From the NCBI RefSeq assembly GCF_030815985.1, contig NZ_JAUSXM010000001.1, positions 5,642,001-5,706,000 of the forward strand: a DNA stretch of 64,000 nt. The letters run 5' to 3'. A program made the position numbers and the translations under genes. The notes under the pieces are model-generated. The model had not been told where the DNA came from. It did not search any database and saw nothing but the letters and a program-made list of their open reading frames with translations. This DNA is from Paenibacillus sp. W2I17. GTDB taxonomy: Bacteria > Bacillota > Bacilli > Paenibacillales > Paenibacillaceae. Shown in pieces: positions 18,404 through 27,364 of the stretch. Each line of letters begins with the position of its first letter. Position 1 is the stretch's first letter.

Positions 18404-18434
18404 CATGCTGCTGCGGGATTCCCGCAGCAGCATG
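18404..18434. promoter_or_regulatory. 31-base perfect palindrome in the P-type ATPase leader
   Basis: CATGCTGCTGCGGGA at 18404-18418 pairs exactly with 18420-18434 around a single central base. It is followed by TGTCATTTTTAGG, a weak T tract. The metY gene already has its own terminator, so this may be an attenuator in the ATPase leader, or an operator. Confidence 0.6.
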
Positions 18435-18550
18435 TGTCATTTTTAGGGCATTAACAATGGCTCTCATTCTCAATACAACTTCATTTTTGGGAGCGGAATT
18501 TAGCAGACTCGTCATCCGCAAACCTACCATTCGAAAGGAACGTGATTCAT

Positions 18551-20566
18551 ATGCAAGCGATACATCAACCACTACACAGACAGAAAAAAACGGAACAGCG
18601 CTTATCCCAAACACCAGGCCCAAACCGGGGACGTAAGCCTGATTATCGAGCCATGTTGCAGAATAAAGAGATGCAATCTGCATTGGGCAGCGGACTGTTG
18701 ATGCTGATTGCCTGGGGAACTGCACCGTATTTTGGTACCTTATCCATCATGCTCTACATTGTGGCGTATGCGGTTGGCGGTTGGACCAAAGCGAAGGAAG
18801 GTATTGAGACACTGGTGAAGGACCGTGATCTGGATGTAAATCTTCTGATGATTGCCGCATCCCTTGGGGCAGCAGCCATCGGTTACTGGAATGAAGGCGC
18901 GATGCTAATCTTTATTTTTGCACTCAGTGGTGCGTTGGAAAGTTATGCGACAGAGCGCAGTCATAAGGATATCTCATCGTTACTCGCGCTGAAGCCGGAG
19001 ACTGCACTGCGTATTGAGGACGGACAGATGAACCTCGTGGCTATTGATGATCTGGAGCCGGGTGATCTGCTGTTGGTCAAACCGGGAGAACTCATCCCAG
19101 CAGATGGTGTCGTGTACCGGGGGAGTTCTTTTATCAATCAGTCATCCATCACCGGAGAATCCCTGCCTGTGGACAAAGTTGCGGGGGATGAAGTCTATGC
19201 AGGTACGTTAAACGGGGAGGGTGCTTTATACGTAGAGGTTACAAAATCGGCTGAAGGGTCACTGTTTGGCAAAATCATTAAAATGGTGGAAGAAGCGCAG
19301 GCAGAAGTGCCGGATTCCCAGCGTTTTATGGAGCGGTTTGAAGGAATTTACGCACGCATTGTTGTAGGGGTGACTTTACTTGTGATTGCAGGAACTCCAC
19401 TACTGCTTGGCTGGACATGGAATGAGGCATTTTATAAAGCCATGGTGTTTCTGGTGGTTGCTTCGCCTTGTGCATTGGTGTCTTCCATCATGCCTGTTAT
19501 GTTGTCCGCGATGTCCAGCAGTGCGCGCCGTGGCATTCTCTTCAAGGGTGGTGCCCATATGGAGAATATGGCTCGCACGCGAGTCGTGGCTTTTGACAAA
19601 ACAGGTACATTGACCATGGGCACCCCTCAAGTCACCGATATTATTACGGCTGAACATGTAGATCGTACCCAGCTGTTAGCTGCGGTAGCGGCGATTGAGA
19701 ACCTCTCGATGCATCCTTTGGCTCGTGCCATCGTAGATCAGGCGAACAAGGAGAACATTACACTTCAGGAAGCGGAGCACGTACAGGCTCTAACAGGCTG
19801 GGGTATCGAAGGAACTATAAATGGTGTGGTCTGGAGCATTGGCAAAACAAATGTAATGGAATCGATGCAGTCAGAGAAGATAAAAGACGCTAACGTTGAT
19901 GATCCAGATGGACATGGTGCTAATCATGTAAAGGTATCTTCTGAGTGGGGCGATGTATGCTCCCGTCTCGAGGGGGAGGGGAAAACCGTATCCATTGTTA
20001 TGGCTGATGGTGAATTAGTCGGGCTGATCGCGATGCGGGACACGGTACGGCCACAGGCAGCAGCTGCAGTGAAAAAGCTTGAAGCGTTGGGTGTAAAAGT
20101 TGCCATGTTAACAGGAGATCGAGCCAGATCAGCTTCTGTAATTGCCTGTGAAACAGGAGTAAGCATGGTCTATGCAGATTTGCTGCCTGAAGATAAGGTG
20201 AAGCAGGTCCAAGCGCTCCGCAAACAGTATGGTCCTGTGTTAATGGTAGGGGATGGTGTCAATGATGCACCGGCACTTGCAGCAGCTACTGTGGGTATGG
20301 GGATGGGATTGTCCGGCAGCGGGACTGCACTGGAGGTCGCTGATGCGGTATTGATGAATGATAACATTGAAGAGATCGCTTGGGTGATTGGGCAGGCTCG
20401 TCGAGCTCAGCGTACGGTGAAACAGAATATGTGTTTTGCCATCACCGTTATTCTGGCCTTAATTGCGGGTAACTTCCTCCAGGATGTCGCATTGCCTTTG
20501 GGTGTGGTAGGTCATGAAGGCAGTACAATTCTGGTTATTCTGAATGGGCTTAGGCTGCTACGGTAA
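18551..20566 (+). CDS. Heavy-metal P1B-type ATPase (ZosA/CadA-like)
   Basis: Membrane pump moving a divalent metal with ATP. The start taken is ATG 18551; GTG 18542 lies only 2 bases from AAAGGA. The 671 residues lack an N-terminal metal-binding (HMA) domain. Visible are actuator TGES, the metal-site helix ASPCALVSS, phosphorylation DKTGTLT, MHPLARA, MLTGDR and GDGVNDAPA. The SPC motif fits the Zn/Cd/Co group, and B. subtilis ZosA is the closest recalled relative. The C-terminal region has only the usual last helices. The Fur-family box upstream suggests metal or peroxide control. Import versus export cannot be told from sequence. Confidence 0.92.
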   Translation: MQAIHQPLHRQKKTEQRLSQTPGPNRGRKPDYRAMLQNKEMQSALGSGLLMLIAWGTAPYFGTLSIMLYIVAYAVGGWTKAKEGIETLVKDRDLDVNLLMIAASLGAAAIGYWNEGAMLIFIFALSGALESYATERSHKDISSLLALKPETALRIEDGQMNLVAIDDLEPGDLLLVKPGELIPADGVVYRGSSFINQSSITGESLPVDKVAGDEVYAGTLNGEGALYVEVTKSAEGSLFGKIIKMVEEAQAEVPDSQRFMERFEGIYARIVVGVTLLVIAGTPLLLGWTWNEAFYKAMVFLVVASPCALVSSIMPVMLSAMSSSARRGILFKGGAHMENMARTRVVAFDKTGTLTMGTPQVTDIITAEHVDRTQLLAAVAAIENLSMHPLARAIVDQANKENITLQEAEHVQALTGWGIEGTINGVVWSIGKTNVMESMQSEKIKDANVDDPDGHGANHVKVSSEWGDVCSRLEGEGKTVSIVMADGELVGLIAMRDTVRPQAAAAVKKLEALGVKVAMLTGDRARSASVIACETGVSMVYADLLPEDKVKQVQALRKQYGPVLMVGDGVNDAPALAAATVGMGMGLSGSGTALEVADAVLMNDNIEEIAWVIGQARRAQRTVKQNMCFAITVILALIAGNFLQDVALPLGVVGHEGSTILVILNGLRLLR

Positions 20567-20610
20567 TCAGATTTGAAGAGACGATTCGAGGATAAAGGGA
20601 GCTGTGAAAT

Positions 20611-21420
20611 ATGGGACGTTATGTACAAGTGGAACCAAATGTAAAAGTATATGTTGAAGATATTGGCGAAGGCACCCCGGTTATCTTTTTGCACGGCTGG
20701 CCTGTTAATTATAAAATGTTTGAATACCAGTTGAATGTACTGCCGAACCATGGCATTCGTGCCATTGCGATAGATTTTAGAGGATATGGCTTATCGGATA
20801 AGCCTTCCACAGGATATGATTATGATCGCATGGCAGATGATGTTCGTGCCGTTATTGATGATCTGGAGCTGAAAGACGCCGTGCTCGCAGGATTCTCCAT
20901 GGGTGGAGCGATTGCAGTACATTACATTGCTCGCCATAAGGGACATGGTGTCTCCAAGCTGGTCTTGTTATCTGCGGCAGCCCCCGTGTTCACACAGCGC
21001 GAAGGTTATCCGTACGGATTGACTCCAGAGCAGCTGAACGAGCAGATCATTGAGCCGATCTTTGCAGATCGTCCGAAGTTGCTGGAGACATTTGGCGGCA
21101 TGTTCTTCGCGAAGAAACACAGCCAGCCATTCATGGATTGGTTCCACGCCCTCGGCATGGAAGCTTCATCTTATGGTACCATTCGCAGTGCAATGGCGTT
21201 GCGGGATGAGGACTTGCGAGGTGACCTGAGTTCCATTCAGGTTCCAACAGCCATTTTGCACGGGAAAAAAGATGAGATCTGTCCGTTTGAGTTCGCCGAG
21301 CAGATGCACCAAGGCATCGCTTCGTCTCAACTGATTGCTTTTGAAGAGAGCGGTCATGGTGCATTCTATGATGAATTGGAAAAATTCAATTCGGAACTGA
21401 TTCGTTTCATCCAATCCTGA
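20611..21420 (+). CDS. Alpha/beta hydrolase (non-heme chloroperoxidase-like)
   Basis: Soluble alpha/beta-hydrolase of 269 residues resembling cofactor-free haloperoxidases/esterases. The oxyanion segment FLHGWP, nucleophile GFSMGG (Ser96), an acid in HGKKDEICPFE and the His in ESGHGAFYD form the expected triad. It begins 44 bases after the P-type ATPase and may be co-transcribed. A bidirectional terminator follows at 21491-21534. The natural substrate is unknown; peroxidase activity in this family is usually incidental to esterase activity. Confidence 0.85.
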   Translation: MGRYVQVEPNVKVYVEDIGEGTPVIFLHGWPVNYKMFEYQLNVLPNHGIRAIAIDFRGYGLSDKPSTGYDYDRMADDVRAVIDDLELKDAVLAGFSMGGAIAVHYIARHKGHGVSKLVLLSAAAPVFTQREGYPYGLTPEQLNEQIIEPIFADRPKLLETFGGMFFAKKHSQPFMDWFHALGMEASSYGTIRSAMALRDEDLRGDLSSIQVPTAILHGKKDEICPFEFAEQMHQGIASSQLIAFEESGHGAFYDELEKFNSELIRFIQS

Positions 21421-21490
21421 TCAGGAGAGGGCGCAATACCTTTGACAGACGATCCCAGTAATTTCATGGAATCTTCATTTGTGGCTAAAC

Positions 21491-21534
21491 AAAGAACCCG
21501 GTCGACAGTCTTGGACTGTTCGCTCGGGTTCTTT
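21491..21534. terminator. Bidirectional terminator between hydrolase and ZIP genes
   Basis: AAAGAACCCG at 21491-21500 pairs exactly with CGGGTTCTTT at 21525-21534; the arms end in A and T tracts, so the hairpin can serve both converging genes. Confidence 0.8.
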
Positions 21535-21543
21535 AGTCTTCAA

Positions 21544-22275
21544 TTAAAACAGTTCGGTCAGACCAATCATCGTGATGAGCCCGAGCAAAAAGGACATCGT
21601 CGCCACACGTGCATTGCCATCGCCGTGACTCTCAGGGATAAGTTCCTTATAGACGATGAACATCATCGCACCGGCTGCAAAGGCCAGACCATAAGGCACA
21701 AGACCAGCTACGAGACTGCTCAAGGTGTAACCAATCATAGCTGTAATAATCTCTACCGCTCCGGTCAGGGTGGCAATACCCAGCGCTTTGAAGCGGCCAA
21801 TGTTCTGGTTCACGAGAAAGAGGGCCACCAAGAATCCTTCCGGTGCATTCTGCAATCCGATGGAAAAGGCAATGAGATTGCCCAGGCTCTCATCTGAGCT
21901 TGCATAGCTGACGCCAACGGATAACCCTTCCGGCAGGTTATGCATGGTGATGGCTGCAATAATCATGAAGGCTTTGGTTTCAATTTTAAAAGGCATTTTC
22001 TCGGGATTCTCCAGATCGACGTGTGGAATCTTCATCTCCAGCACCAGTAGAACCAGGCTACCAAGCATAATACCAAATGCAAGTACAAAGAGATTCGATT
22101 GGCCAAGCGCTTCCGGAATGAGATTATAGACCGAGGCCGAGGTCATAATACCTGCGGCGTATGCCAGCAAGATATCACGCAGACGGTGCGATATTTTGCG
22201 CATAAATAGAATCGGTACGGCCCCTAGGCCGGTAGACATGGCTGATATAAAACTGCCAATGAGTGCATCGTTCAT
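21544..22275 (-). CDS. ZIP-family divalent metal transporter
   Basis: Membrane transporter for zinc or related divalent metals. The start is placed at ATG 22275 (MNDALIG), downstream of AGGAGGG; the longer frame to 22332 would add a charged stretch upstream of the first helix. Eight hydrophobic segments are visible, with the metal-site helices TMHNLPEGLSVGVS and GLQNAPEGFLVA (HNxPEG and QNxPEG). At 243 residues it is typical of the prokaryotic ZIP (ZupT/GufA) group. It diverges from the thioredoxin reductase gene across a PerR-like box. Confidence 0.9.
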   Translation of the reverse strand: MNDALIGSFISAMSTGLGAVPILFMRKISHRLRDILLAYAAGIMTSASVYNLIPEALGQSNLFVLAFGIMLGSLVLLVLEMKIPHVDLENPEKMPFKIETKAFMIIAAITMHNLPEGLSVGVSYASSDESLGNLIAFSIGLQNAPEGFLVALFLVNQNIGRFKALGIATLTGAVEIITAMIGYTLSSLVAGLVPYGLAFAAGAMMFIVYKELIPESHGDGNARVATMSFLLGLITMIGLTELF

Positions 22276-22364
22276 GCTTCCATTTTCCCTCCTGATGAAG
22301 ACTTCTTCATAATCGCTGCCGAGCATTGACACCGTACATAAAAGAGATCATAATGAACAACAGA

Positions 22365-22379
22365 TTAGAATGATTATAA
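22365..22379. promoter_or_regulatory. PerR-like box between ZIP and thioredoxin reductase genes
   Basis: TTAGAATGATTATAA matches the PerR consensus TTATAATNATTATAA at every position but one. It lies in the 256-bp divergent region, about 150 bp before the reductase and 90 bp before the ZIP start, so it could control either or both. Confidence 0.55.
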
Positions 22380-22531
22380 ATTAGAATTCCGTTTCTGCAT
22401 AGGACAATTCTCATTTCACAGGCAGGACTTGTGGACATGATATGGGCTTTTCGTTCTAGTGTATGCAAAAGCCTAAGCTTTTGATGCCGGAGGGCCTAAC
22501 CTTTTTGCAGAACCCGGGGGAGGAACTATAC

Positions 22532-23473
22532 ATGTATAAATCAATTATTATTGGAACAGGCCCTGCAGGGCTGACAGCAGCAATCTATCTGGCACGTGCC
22601 AACTTGAATCCACTTGTTATTGAAGGACCACAACCTGGTGGCCAACTGACAACAACGACTGAAGTGGAGAACTTCCCAGGTTTCCCTGATGGAATTATGG
22701 GTCCTGAACTGATGGACAACATGCGTAAACAAGCTGAGCGCTTCGGTGCTGAATTCCGCACAGGCTGGGTGAACAACATCGATATGAGCGAGCGTCCATT
22801 CAAGATTCAAGTTGAAGGTATGGGTGAACTCGTATCGGAAACATTGATCCTGTCTACAGGCGCATCTGCTAAATACCTCGGTATTCCTGGCGAAGAAACA
22901 AATGTGGGCCGTGGTGTCAGCACATGTGCAACATGTGATGGATTCTTCTTCCGTAACAAAGAAATCATCGTCATCGGCGGTGGCGACTCTGCTCTTGAGG
23001 AAGCAAGCTTCCTGTCCCGTTTCGGTTCCAAAGTAACGCTGGTACACCGTCGTGAAGAACTGCGTGGCTCCAAAATCATGCAGGATCGTGCACGTAGCAA
23101 CGAAAAAGTAGAAATGGCTTTGAACCGTACACCACTCGAAGTACTTGCTGGCGACAACGGCGTAACCGGACTGAAAGTGTTGAACAACGAAACAGGTGAA
23201 GAAGAAGTGATTCCGGCAAGCGGCGTATTCGTAGCGATCGGTCACACACCAAACACTGGTTTCCTTGGCGGACAGATCACTACGGACGAACACGGTTATA
23301 TCCTGACTACACCAGGTACATCCGAGACAAACATCCCAGGCGTATTTGCATGTGGTGACGTACAGGATACACGTTACAAACAAGCGATTACAGCTGCAGG
23401 TAGCGGATGTATGGCTGCCATGGACACAGAGAAATACATTGAGAGCTTGGAGCACAGCGCAGTTGTTCTGTAA
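22532..23473 (+). CDS. trxB: Thioredoxin reductase (FAD/NAD(P)-binding, CATC)
   Basis: Flavoprotein that passes electrons from NADPH to a thioredoxin-type partner. The start is ATG 22532, 8 bases after GGAGG; the frame extends upstream to 22463 but without a ribosome site. The 313 residues show the FAD site GTGPAGLTAA, the redox centre CATCDG, the NADPH site GGGDSALEEA and the terminal FAD motif GVFACGDV. Codon use is strongly biased toward AAC, GGT and CGT, suggesting high expression. A glutaredoxin-like gene follows 62 bases later and is a likely partner. It is not in the usual trxB-yvcIJK context, so it may be a second copy. Confidence 0.92.
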   Translation: MYKSIIIGTGPAGLTAAIYLARANLNPLVIEGPQPGGQLTTTTEVENFPGFPDGIMGPELMDNMRKQAERFGAEFRTGWVNNIDMSERPFKIQVEGMGELVSETLILSTGASAKYLGIPGEETNVGRGVSTCATCDGFFFRNKEIIVIGGGDSALEEASFLSRFGSKVTLVHRREELRGSKIMQDRARSNEKVEMALNRTPLEVLAGDNGVTGLKVLNNETGEEEVIPASGVFVAIGHTPNTGFLGGQITTDEHGYILTTPGTSETNIPGVFACGDVQDTRYKQAITAAGSGCMAAMDTEKYIESLEHSAVVL

Positions 23474-23535
23474 TAGAATGAGCTGATTCCAACCAAACTA
23501 TAGATTAATATAAAACCATATGAGGTGAATTAAAC

Positions 23536-23766
23536 ATGGAAAACGTAATTGTATATACATCAACGAACTGCCCTAACTGCAAATCCGTAAAAACGTTCCT
23601 GGCTGACAAAGGTATCTCTTATGAAGAGCGCAACATCGAAACTAGCGATGAATTTGCACAACAAGTATGGGACATGGGTGTACGTGCCGTGCCATTGACT
23701 GTAATTGGTGAACACCGCATTCTGGGTATGAACAAAACCCAATTTGCCAAAGCATTGGACGCTTAA
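23536..23766 (+). CDS. Glutaredoxin-like thiol-disulfide protein (CPNC)
   Basis: Small thioredoxin-fold redox protein of 76 residues. The active site TNCPNCKSVK lies at residues 11-20, followed by the cis-Pro region RAVPLTVIG. Length and motif fit NrdH/YtnI-type glutaredoxins that are reduced by thioredoxin reductase. A TGAGGTG ribosome site precedes ATG 23536. Codon use is biased as in the preceding reductase gene, and the two are followed by one terminator, so they are probably one operon and a redox pair. No nrdE/F ribonucleotide reductase genes are nearby. Confidence 0.9.
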   Translation: MENVIVYTSTNCPNCKSVKTFLADKGISYEERNIETSDEFAQQVWDMGVRAVPLTVIGEHRILGMNKTQFAKALDA

Positions 23767-23857
23767 ATCAGGCTGATTATCTGAATCATCATGTGATGAA
23801 AGAAATTTTCGATTCATATGCAATTCCGGTTTTCGCGAGCCGTTAGGATATAGAAAG

Positions 23858-23885
23858 AACCGTACCCGGAAGGGTACGGTTTTTT
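23858..23885 (+). terminator. Terminator of trxB-glutaredoxin operon
   Basis: A perfect 10-bp stem (AACCGTACCC / GGGTACGGTT) with loop GGAA is followed by TTTTT. Confidence 0.93.
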
Positions 23886-23905
23886 GTGCAAACGCAGAAT
23901 ATGAT

Positions 23906-24115
23906 CTAGAAAAAAATACTCATGAAAGTCTGAAATACAACATACACCAGCAATCCTGACAGCATGTACATGAAACCAGCCTTCTTTTTGCTCTGGAACA
24001 ATCGGAGTATGCCAAGGCTGAACAGGGGCGCAAGCACAATCAGGAACAGGAGTACGGTGACAAACATTTGCGCCGAGATATCTGAAGTATCCACGTAGGT
24101 CACGCTTTTTTTCAC
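23906..24115 (-). CDS. Small two-helix membrane protein, unknown function
   Basis: A 69-residue frame starting at GTG 24115. It has a short polar N-terminus, a hydrophobic helix (about residues 17-38), a basic loop (QSKKKAG) and a second helix to the C-terminus, so it should span the membrane twice. A weak GGAG-like site precedes the start. No family is recognised. It lies between the redox operon terminator and xylR on the minus strand, with no obvious partner. Confidence 0.55.
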   Translation of the reverse strand: MKKSVTYVDTSDISAQMFVTVLLFLIVLAPLFSLGILRLFQSKKKAGFMYMLSGLLVYVVFQTFMSIFF

Positions 24116-24250
24116 TCCGTTTCGTTATCGGAATTAACACAGCTTGATTCACACAGCCATGACAAAAATCACATAACCCCATTATACATCTGGATTTCTT
24201 TAACAAAAAGGGAGGAAATGGGGCGAAATGATGTCAATTTTCATCTGTTA

Positions 24251-25417
24251 TTAGACAGACACCCTAATTTTTCCTAAAAACTGGGATATCGCAGAGTAAG
24301 CGGCACCAACGCGGGTGGAACGGCTGTCCAGAGCTGCCCACTCAATCTGCAAACTGCGGCGGTGATAAGGTAATGTACGTTCCTCAACAACTTGTTTTAA
24401 CGCTGTTTCAATCCAGGGACCTGCTTCAGAGAGCGGACCGCCAATGATAATACGTTCCGGGTTGAAACTGTTAACGATATTGGTGATGCCAATCCCCAGT
24501 TTGCGTCCAATCGTGTTGTATAATTCCTGAACAGCCTCATGGCCTTGCTCCGCATAATGAATAAGCTCTCGTGTGGTATGAGCAGGTAATTTTAGCTGAT
24601 GATCGGGGTGCTCGTAGGCTTTTTCCGATGCATATAACTCCCAGCAACCACGATTACCACAGGAGCAGGGAAGACCTTCAGCTTCAATGGACATATGGCC
24701 TGTTTCCCCTGCGTAGCCCCACGCACCTTTGTATAATTCACCATCCACCATGATGCCTGAACCAATCCCCATGCCTGCACTGATGTAGATCATGTGACGG
24801 ACACCGATACCTGCCCCAAAATTCAACTCTCCATGAGCACCAGCATTGGCTTCATTATCGATCGTTACAGGCAGTTCAAATTCTTCTTCAAGCATCGAGC
24901 GCAGAGCTACCTTCTCCCACCCCAAGTTGGGTGCAAACAGGACCGTTCCTGACTCATCCACCATGCCGGGCACCCCGATGCCAATACCAATGACTCCATG
25001 AGGGGAAGGAGGAGCTGCTTCAATGAGCTGCTTTGCTGCGAATTTCAATTGCTCCAGAACAGATGACACGTCATGATGTTCCAAGGTCACTGCGTACTCT
25101 GTAATGATGTGTCCTTCCAGATCTGTAAGCACGCCTTTCAAATGGGTCACACTGAGTTCCAGACCGACTGCATAGCCTGATGTCCCTCGGAACAGCAGCA
25201 TGAGTGGTTTACGTCCGCCGCTGGATTCCCCAGGGCCAATCTCCTGCACCAGGTCATCACTGATCAGATCAGCAACCAGGTTGGATACCGTTGCTTTGTT
25301 CAGCCCCGTAACCTCGGACACTCGTGCGCGAGAAAGAGGGGCATGGCGCCGGATCGTATCCAGAACGATCGACTTGTTTATTTTTTTGACCAGCATCTGG
25401 TCTCCGGTAATTTTCAT
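24251..25417 (-). CDS. xylR: Xylose operon repressor XylR (ROK family)
   Basis: Repressor of the xylose genes that lets go of DNA when xylose is bound. The 388 residues comprise an N-terminal winged helix-turn-helix (about residues 15-65, SRARVSEVTGLNKATVSNLV) and a C-terminal ROK sugar-kinase-like domain with the zinc motif CSCGNRGCWE and GIGIGVPGMV. It diverges from xylA across a 198-bp region with a clear operator. Length and layout match Bacillus XylR. Confidence 0.95.
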   Translation of the reverse strand: MKITGDQMLVKKINKSIVLDTIRRHAPLSRARVSEVTGLNKATVSNLVADLISDDLVQEIGPGESSGGRKPLMLLFRGTSGYAVGLELSVTHLKGVLTDLEGHIITEYAVTLEHHDVSSVLEQLKFAAKQLIEAAPPSPHGVIGIGIGVPGMVDESGTVLFAPNLGWEKVALRSMLEEEFELPVTIDNEANAGAHGELNFGAGIGVRHMIYISAGMGIGSGIMVDGELYKGAWGYAGETGHMSIEAEGLPCSCGNRGCWELYASEKAYEHPDHQLKLPAHTTRELIHYAEQGHEAVQELYNTIGRKLGIGITNIVNSFNPERIIIGGPLSEAGPWIETALKQVVEERTLPYHRRSLQIEWAALDSRSTRVGAAYSAISQFLGKIRVSV

Positions 25418-25522
25418 ATGGTTAAGGCACTCCTATTCTTCTGATAAAAGGGGTCTGACCCACATCCGAAACAAGTTATTCGACTATTATAGCGTAAACA
25501 AACATGTAAAAAACAATTTTGT

Positions 25523-25553
25523 TTTACTTTGTTTAACCAATAGACAAAGTAAA
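25523..25553. promoter_or_regulatory. xylO operator (XylR binding site)
   Basis: A perfect 10-bp inverted repeat, TTTACTTTGT at 25523-25532 and ACAAAGTAAA at 25544-25553, with an 11-base spacer, lies between xylR and xylA. It contains the TTTGTTTA / AGACAAA halves expected of a Firmicute xyl operator. Confidence 0.8.
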
Positions 25554-25574
25554 TTCGATGTGATAGGATAACGG

Positions 25575-25588
25575 TGTAAACGATTTCT
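25575..25588 (+). promoter_or_regulatory. Candidate cre site (CcpA) before xylA
   Basis: TGTAAACGATTTCT fits the catabolite-response consensus TGNAANCGNWWNCA except for its last base. It lies 27 bases before the xylA ATG, downstream of the operator, a common position for catabolite repression of xyl genes. Confidence 0.55.
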
Positions 25589-25615
25589 TAAAACTATTGA
25601 GGAGGCATTTTACAC

Positions 25616-26932
25616 ATGGCCTATTTTGAATCCGTTAATAAAATTGCATTTGAAGGTAAAGATTCCAAGAATCCTTTTGCTTTTAAACATTATAATCCGG
25701 AAGAAGTTGTAGCCGGCAAATCGATGGAAGAACATTTCCGTTTCGGCATGGCTTACTGGCATACATTAACTGCAGGCGGCAGTGACCCGTTCGGTGCGGA
25801 GACAGCTGTTCGTTCGTGGGATAAATACTCGGGTCTGGACCTCGCGAAAGTACGCGTGGAAGCGGCATTTGAATTTTTGGAAAAAATGAATCTCCCGTTC
25901 TTCTGTTTCCACGATGTGGACATTGCACCAGAAGGCAACAACCTGCGTGAGTTCTACAGCAACATTGATACCATTGTTGATCTGATTGAAGATCATATGA
26001 AATCCAGCGGCAAAAAACTGCTCTGGAACACGGCGAACATGTTCTCGAACCCACGCTTCATGTTTGGTGCAGCATCCACTTGCAACGCAGACGTGTATGC
26101 TCACGCTGCAGCACAGATCAAAAAAGGTCTGGAAGTGGGTAAACGTCTGGGCGCTGAAAACTATGTATTCTGGGGCGGTCGTGAAGGTTACGACACATTG
26201 CTGAACACAGACATGCAACTGGAGCAAGACAACATTGCTCGCATGTTCCACATGGCTGTAGACTACGCGAAGGAAATTGGCTTTGACGCACAATTCCTGA
26301 TTGAGCCTAAACCGAAAGAGCCAACGAAACACCAATATGATTATGATGCAGCAACTTCCATAGCTTTCTTGCAAAAATACGGTTTGGACAAACACTTCAA
26401 ACTCAACCTGGAAGCGAACCACGCTACACTGGCTGGTCACACATTTGATCACGAAATCCGCGTTGCTCGTACAAACGGCATGCTCGGTTCCCTCGATGCA
26501 AACCAAGGCGATATGTTGATCGGTTGGGATACGGATGAGTTCCCGGTTGATATGTACGATGCTACGTTGACAATGTATGAAGTATTGAAAAACGGCGGTA
26601 TCGGCCGTGGTGGTGTGAACTTTGACGCGAAAGTACGTCGTGGTTCCTTCGAAGCAGACGATCTGTTCCTGGCACACATCGCAGGTATGGACACGTATGC
26701 AAAAGGTCTGAAAGTAGCAGCGAAATTGATCGAAGATCGCGTATTCGATGACTTCATCGAAAAACGTTACAGCAGCTTCAGCGAAGGTATTGGCGCAGAT
26801 GTGGTTGCAGGTAAAGCAACACTGGCTTCCCTTGCTGAGTACGCGTTGAACAACGAAAGCCCACGCAAAAACCAATCCGGACGCCAGGAATTGCTGAGAG
26901 CACAACTCAACCAGTACATCTTGGCTGACTAA
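25616..26932 (+). CDS. xylA: Xylose isomerase
   Basis: Cytosolic metal-dependent TIM-barrel enzyme converting D-xylose to D-xylulose. At 438 residues it is full length. Catalytic His in [12 protein letters not shown], metal-binding segments [22 protein letters not shown] and GSLDANQGD, and the C-terminal segment are present. A TTGAGGAGGC ribosome site precedes ATG 25616. Strong codon bias suggests high expression when induced. It is transcribed away from xylR and has its own terminator before xylB. Confidence 0.98.
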   Translation: MAYFESVNKIAFEGKDSKNPFAFKHYNPEEVVAGKSMEEHFRFGMAYWHTLTAGGSDPFGAETAVRSWDKYSGLDLAKVRVEAAFEFLEKMNLPFFCFHDVDIAPEGNNLREFYSNIDTIVDLIEDHMKSSGKKLLWNTANMFSNPRFMFGAASTCNADVYAHAAAQIKKGLEVGKRLGAENYVFWGGREGYDTLLNTDMQLEQDNIARMFHMAVDYAKEIGFDAQFLIEPKPKEPTKHQYDYDAATSIAFLQKYGLDKHFKLNLEANHATLAGHTFDHEIRVARTNGMLGSLDANQGDMLIGWDTDEFPVDMYDATLTMYEVLKNGGIGRGGVNFDAKVRRGSFEADDLFLAHIAGMDTYAKGLKVAAKLIEDRVFDDFIEKRYSSFSEGIGADVVAGKATLASLAEYALNNESPRKNQSGRQELLRAQLNQYILAD

Positions 26933-27069
26933 TAGCGGATTCGGCAGGGTTGGTGCACGTCTACCACCGATGGTTACTCAACTCATATGTGTTGGACATC
27001 AGTTTCCAAGCTTGCCTATGCACAAGATTAGCTTGTACCATGGAACGCCTGAACAAGCATGACATTCGG

Positions 27070-27112
27070 ACCGTCCCCGACTTTCCCATGGGAAGACGGG
27101 GGCGGTTTTTTG
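27070..27112 (+). terminator. Terminator after xylA
   Basis: A long, nearly perfect stem (ACCGTCCCCGACTTTCCC with its complement GGGAAGACGGGGGCGGT) is followed by TTTTTT. A fraction of transcripts may still read into xylB. Confidence 0.9.
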
Positions 27113-27113
27113 A

Positions 27114-27162
27114 TTAAACAAACAACGCGGTTTTTAAATTTTTGATATAAATGTTTGTCTAA
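27114..27162. promoter_or_regulatory. Everted xyl operator half-sites upstream of xylB
   Basis: TTAAACAAAC (27114-27123) and GTTTGTCTAA (27153-27162) are the reverse complements of the two half-sites in the xylA operator, here facing outward and 29 bases apart. They may let XylR control xylB separately from xylA. Confidence 0.4.
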
Positions 27163-27205
27163 GATGGTACATGCAGAACGAAGTGAGCAGAAAGGACCCG
27201 AGGAA

Positions 27206-27273
27206 GCGAAGCGTTCGCATTTATCCCCGGATTTCTCCCTTGCCAAAGGGTATAAAGGAAATCTGGGGGTAAC
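27206..27273 (+). ncRNA. Structured leader element upstream of xylB, unknown class
   Basis: Three nested or adjacent hairpins are visible: GCGAA/TTCGC (27206-27218), a long stem of 27221-27236 with 27257-27273 that includes G-U pairs, and an inner CCCTT/AAGGG (27237-27250). There is no T run, so it is not a simple terminator. It could be a structured RNA leader or a genus-specific intergenic repeat. The rest of the 432-bp xylA-xylB gap holds only the terminator and operator-like halves. Confidence 0.45.
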
Positions 27274-27364
27274 GGCGATCTGAGGGTTTTCTGATCACGG
27301 AGTGACCACATGAGCATCAAGGTTTCATTTATACAATCCTGTTACAAACGAGAGGAGTTAACCT

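Noticed and set aside
21442..21897. A 151-codon rightward frame with a TTG start after AGGAGAGG
   Set aside because: It runs through a bidirectional terminator and antisense to the well-supported ZIP gene; the composition is that of a shadow frame.
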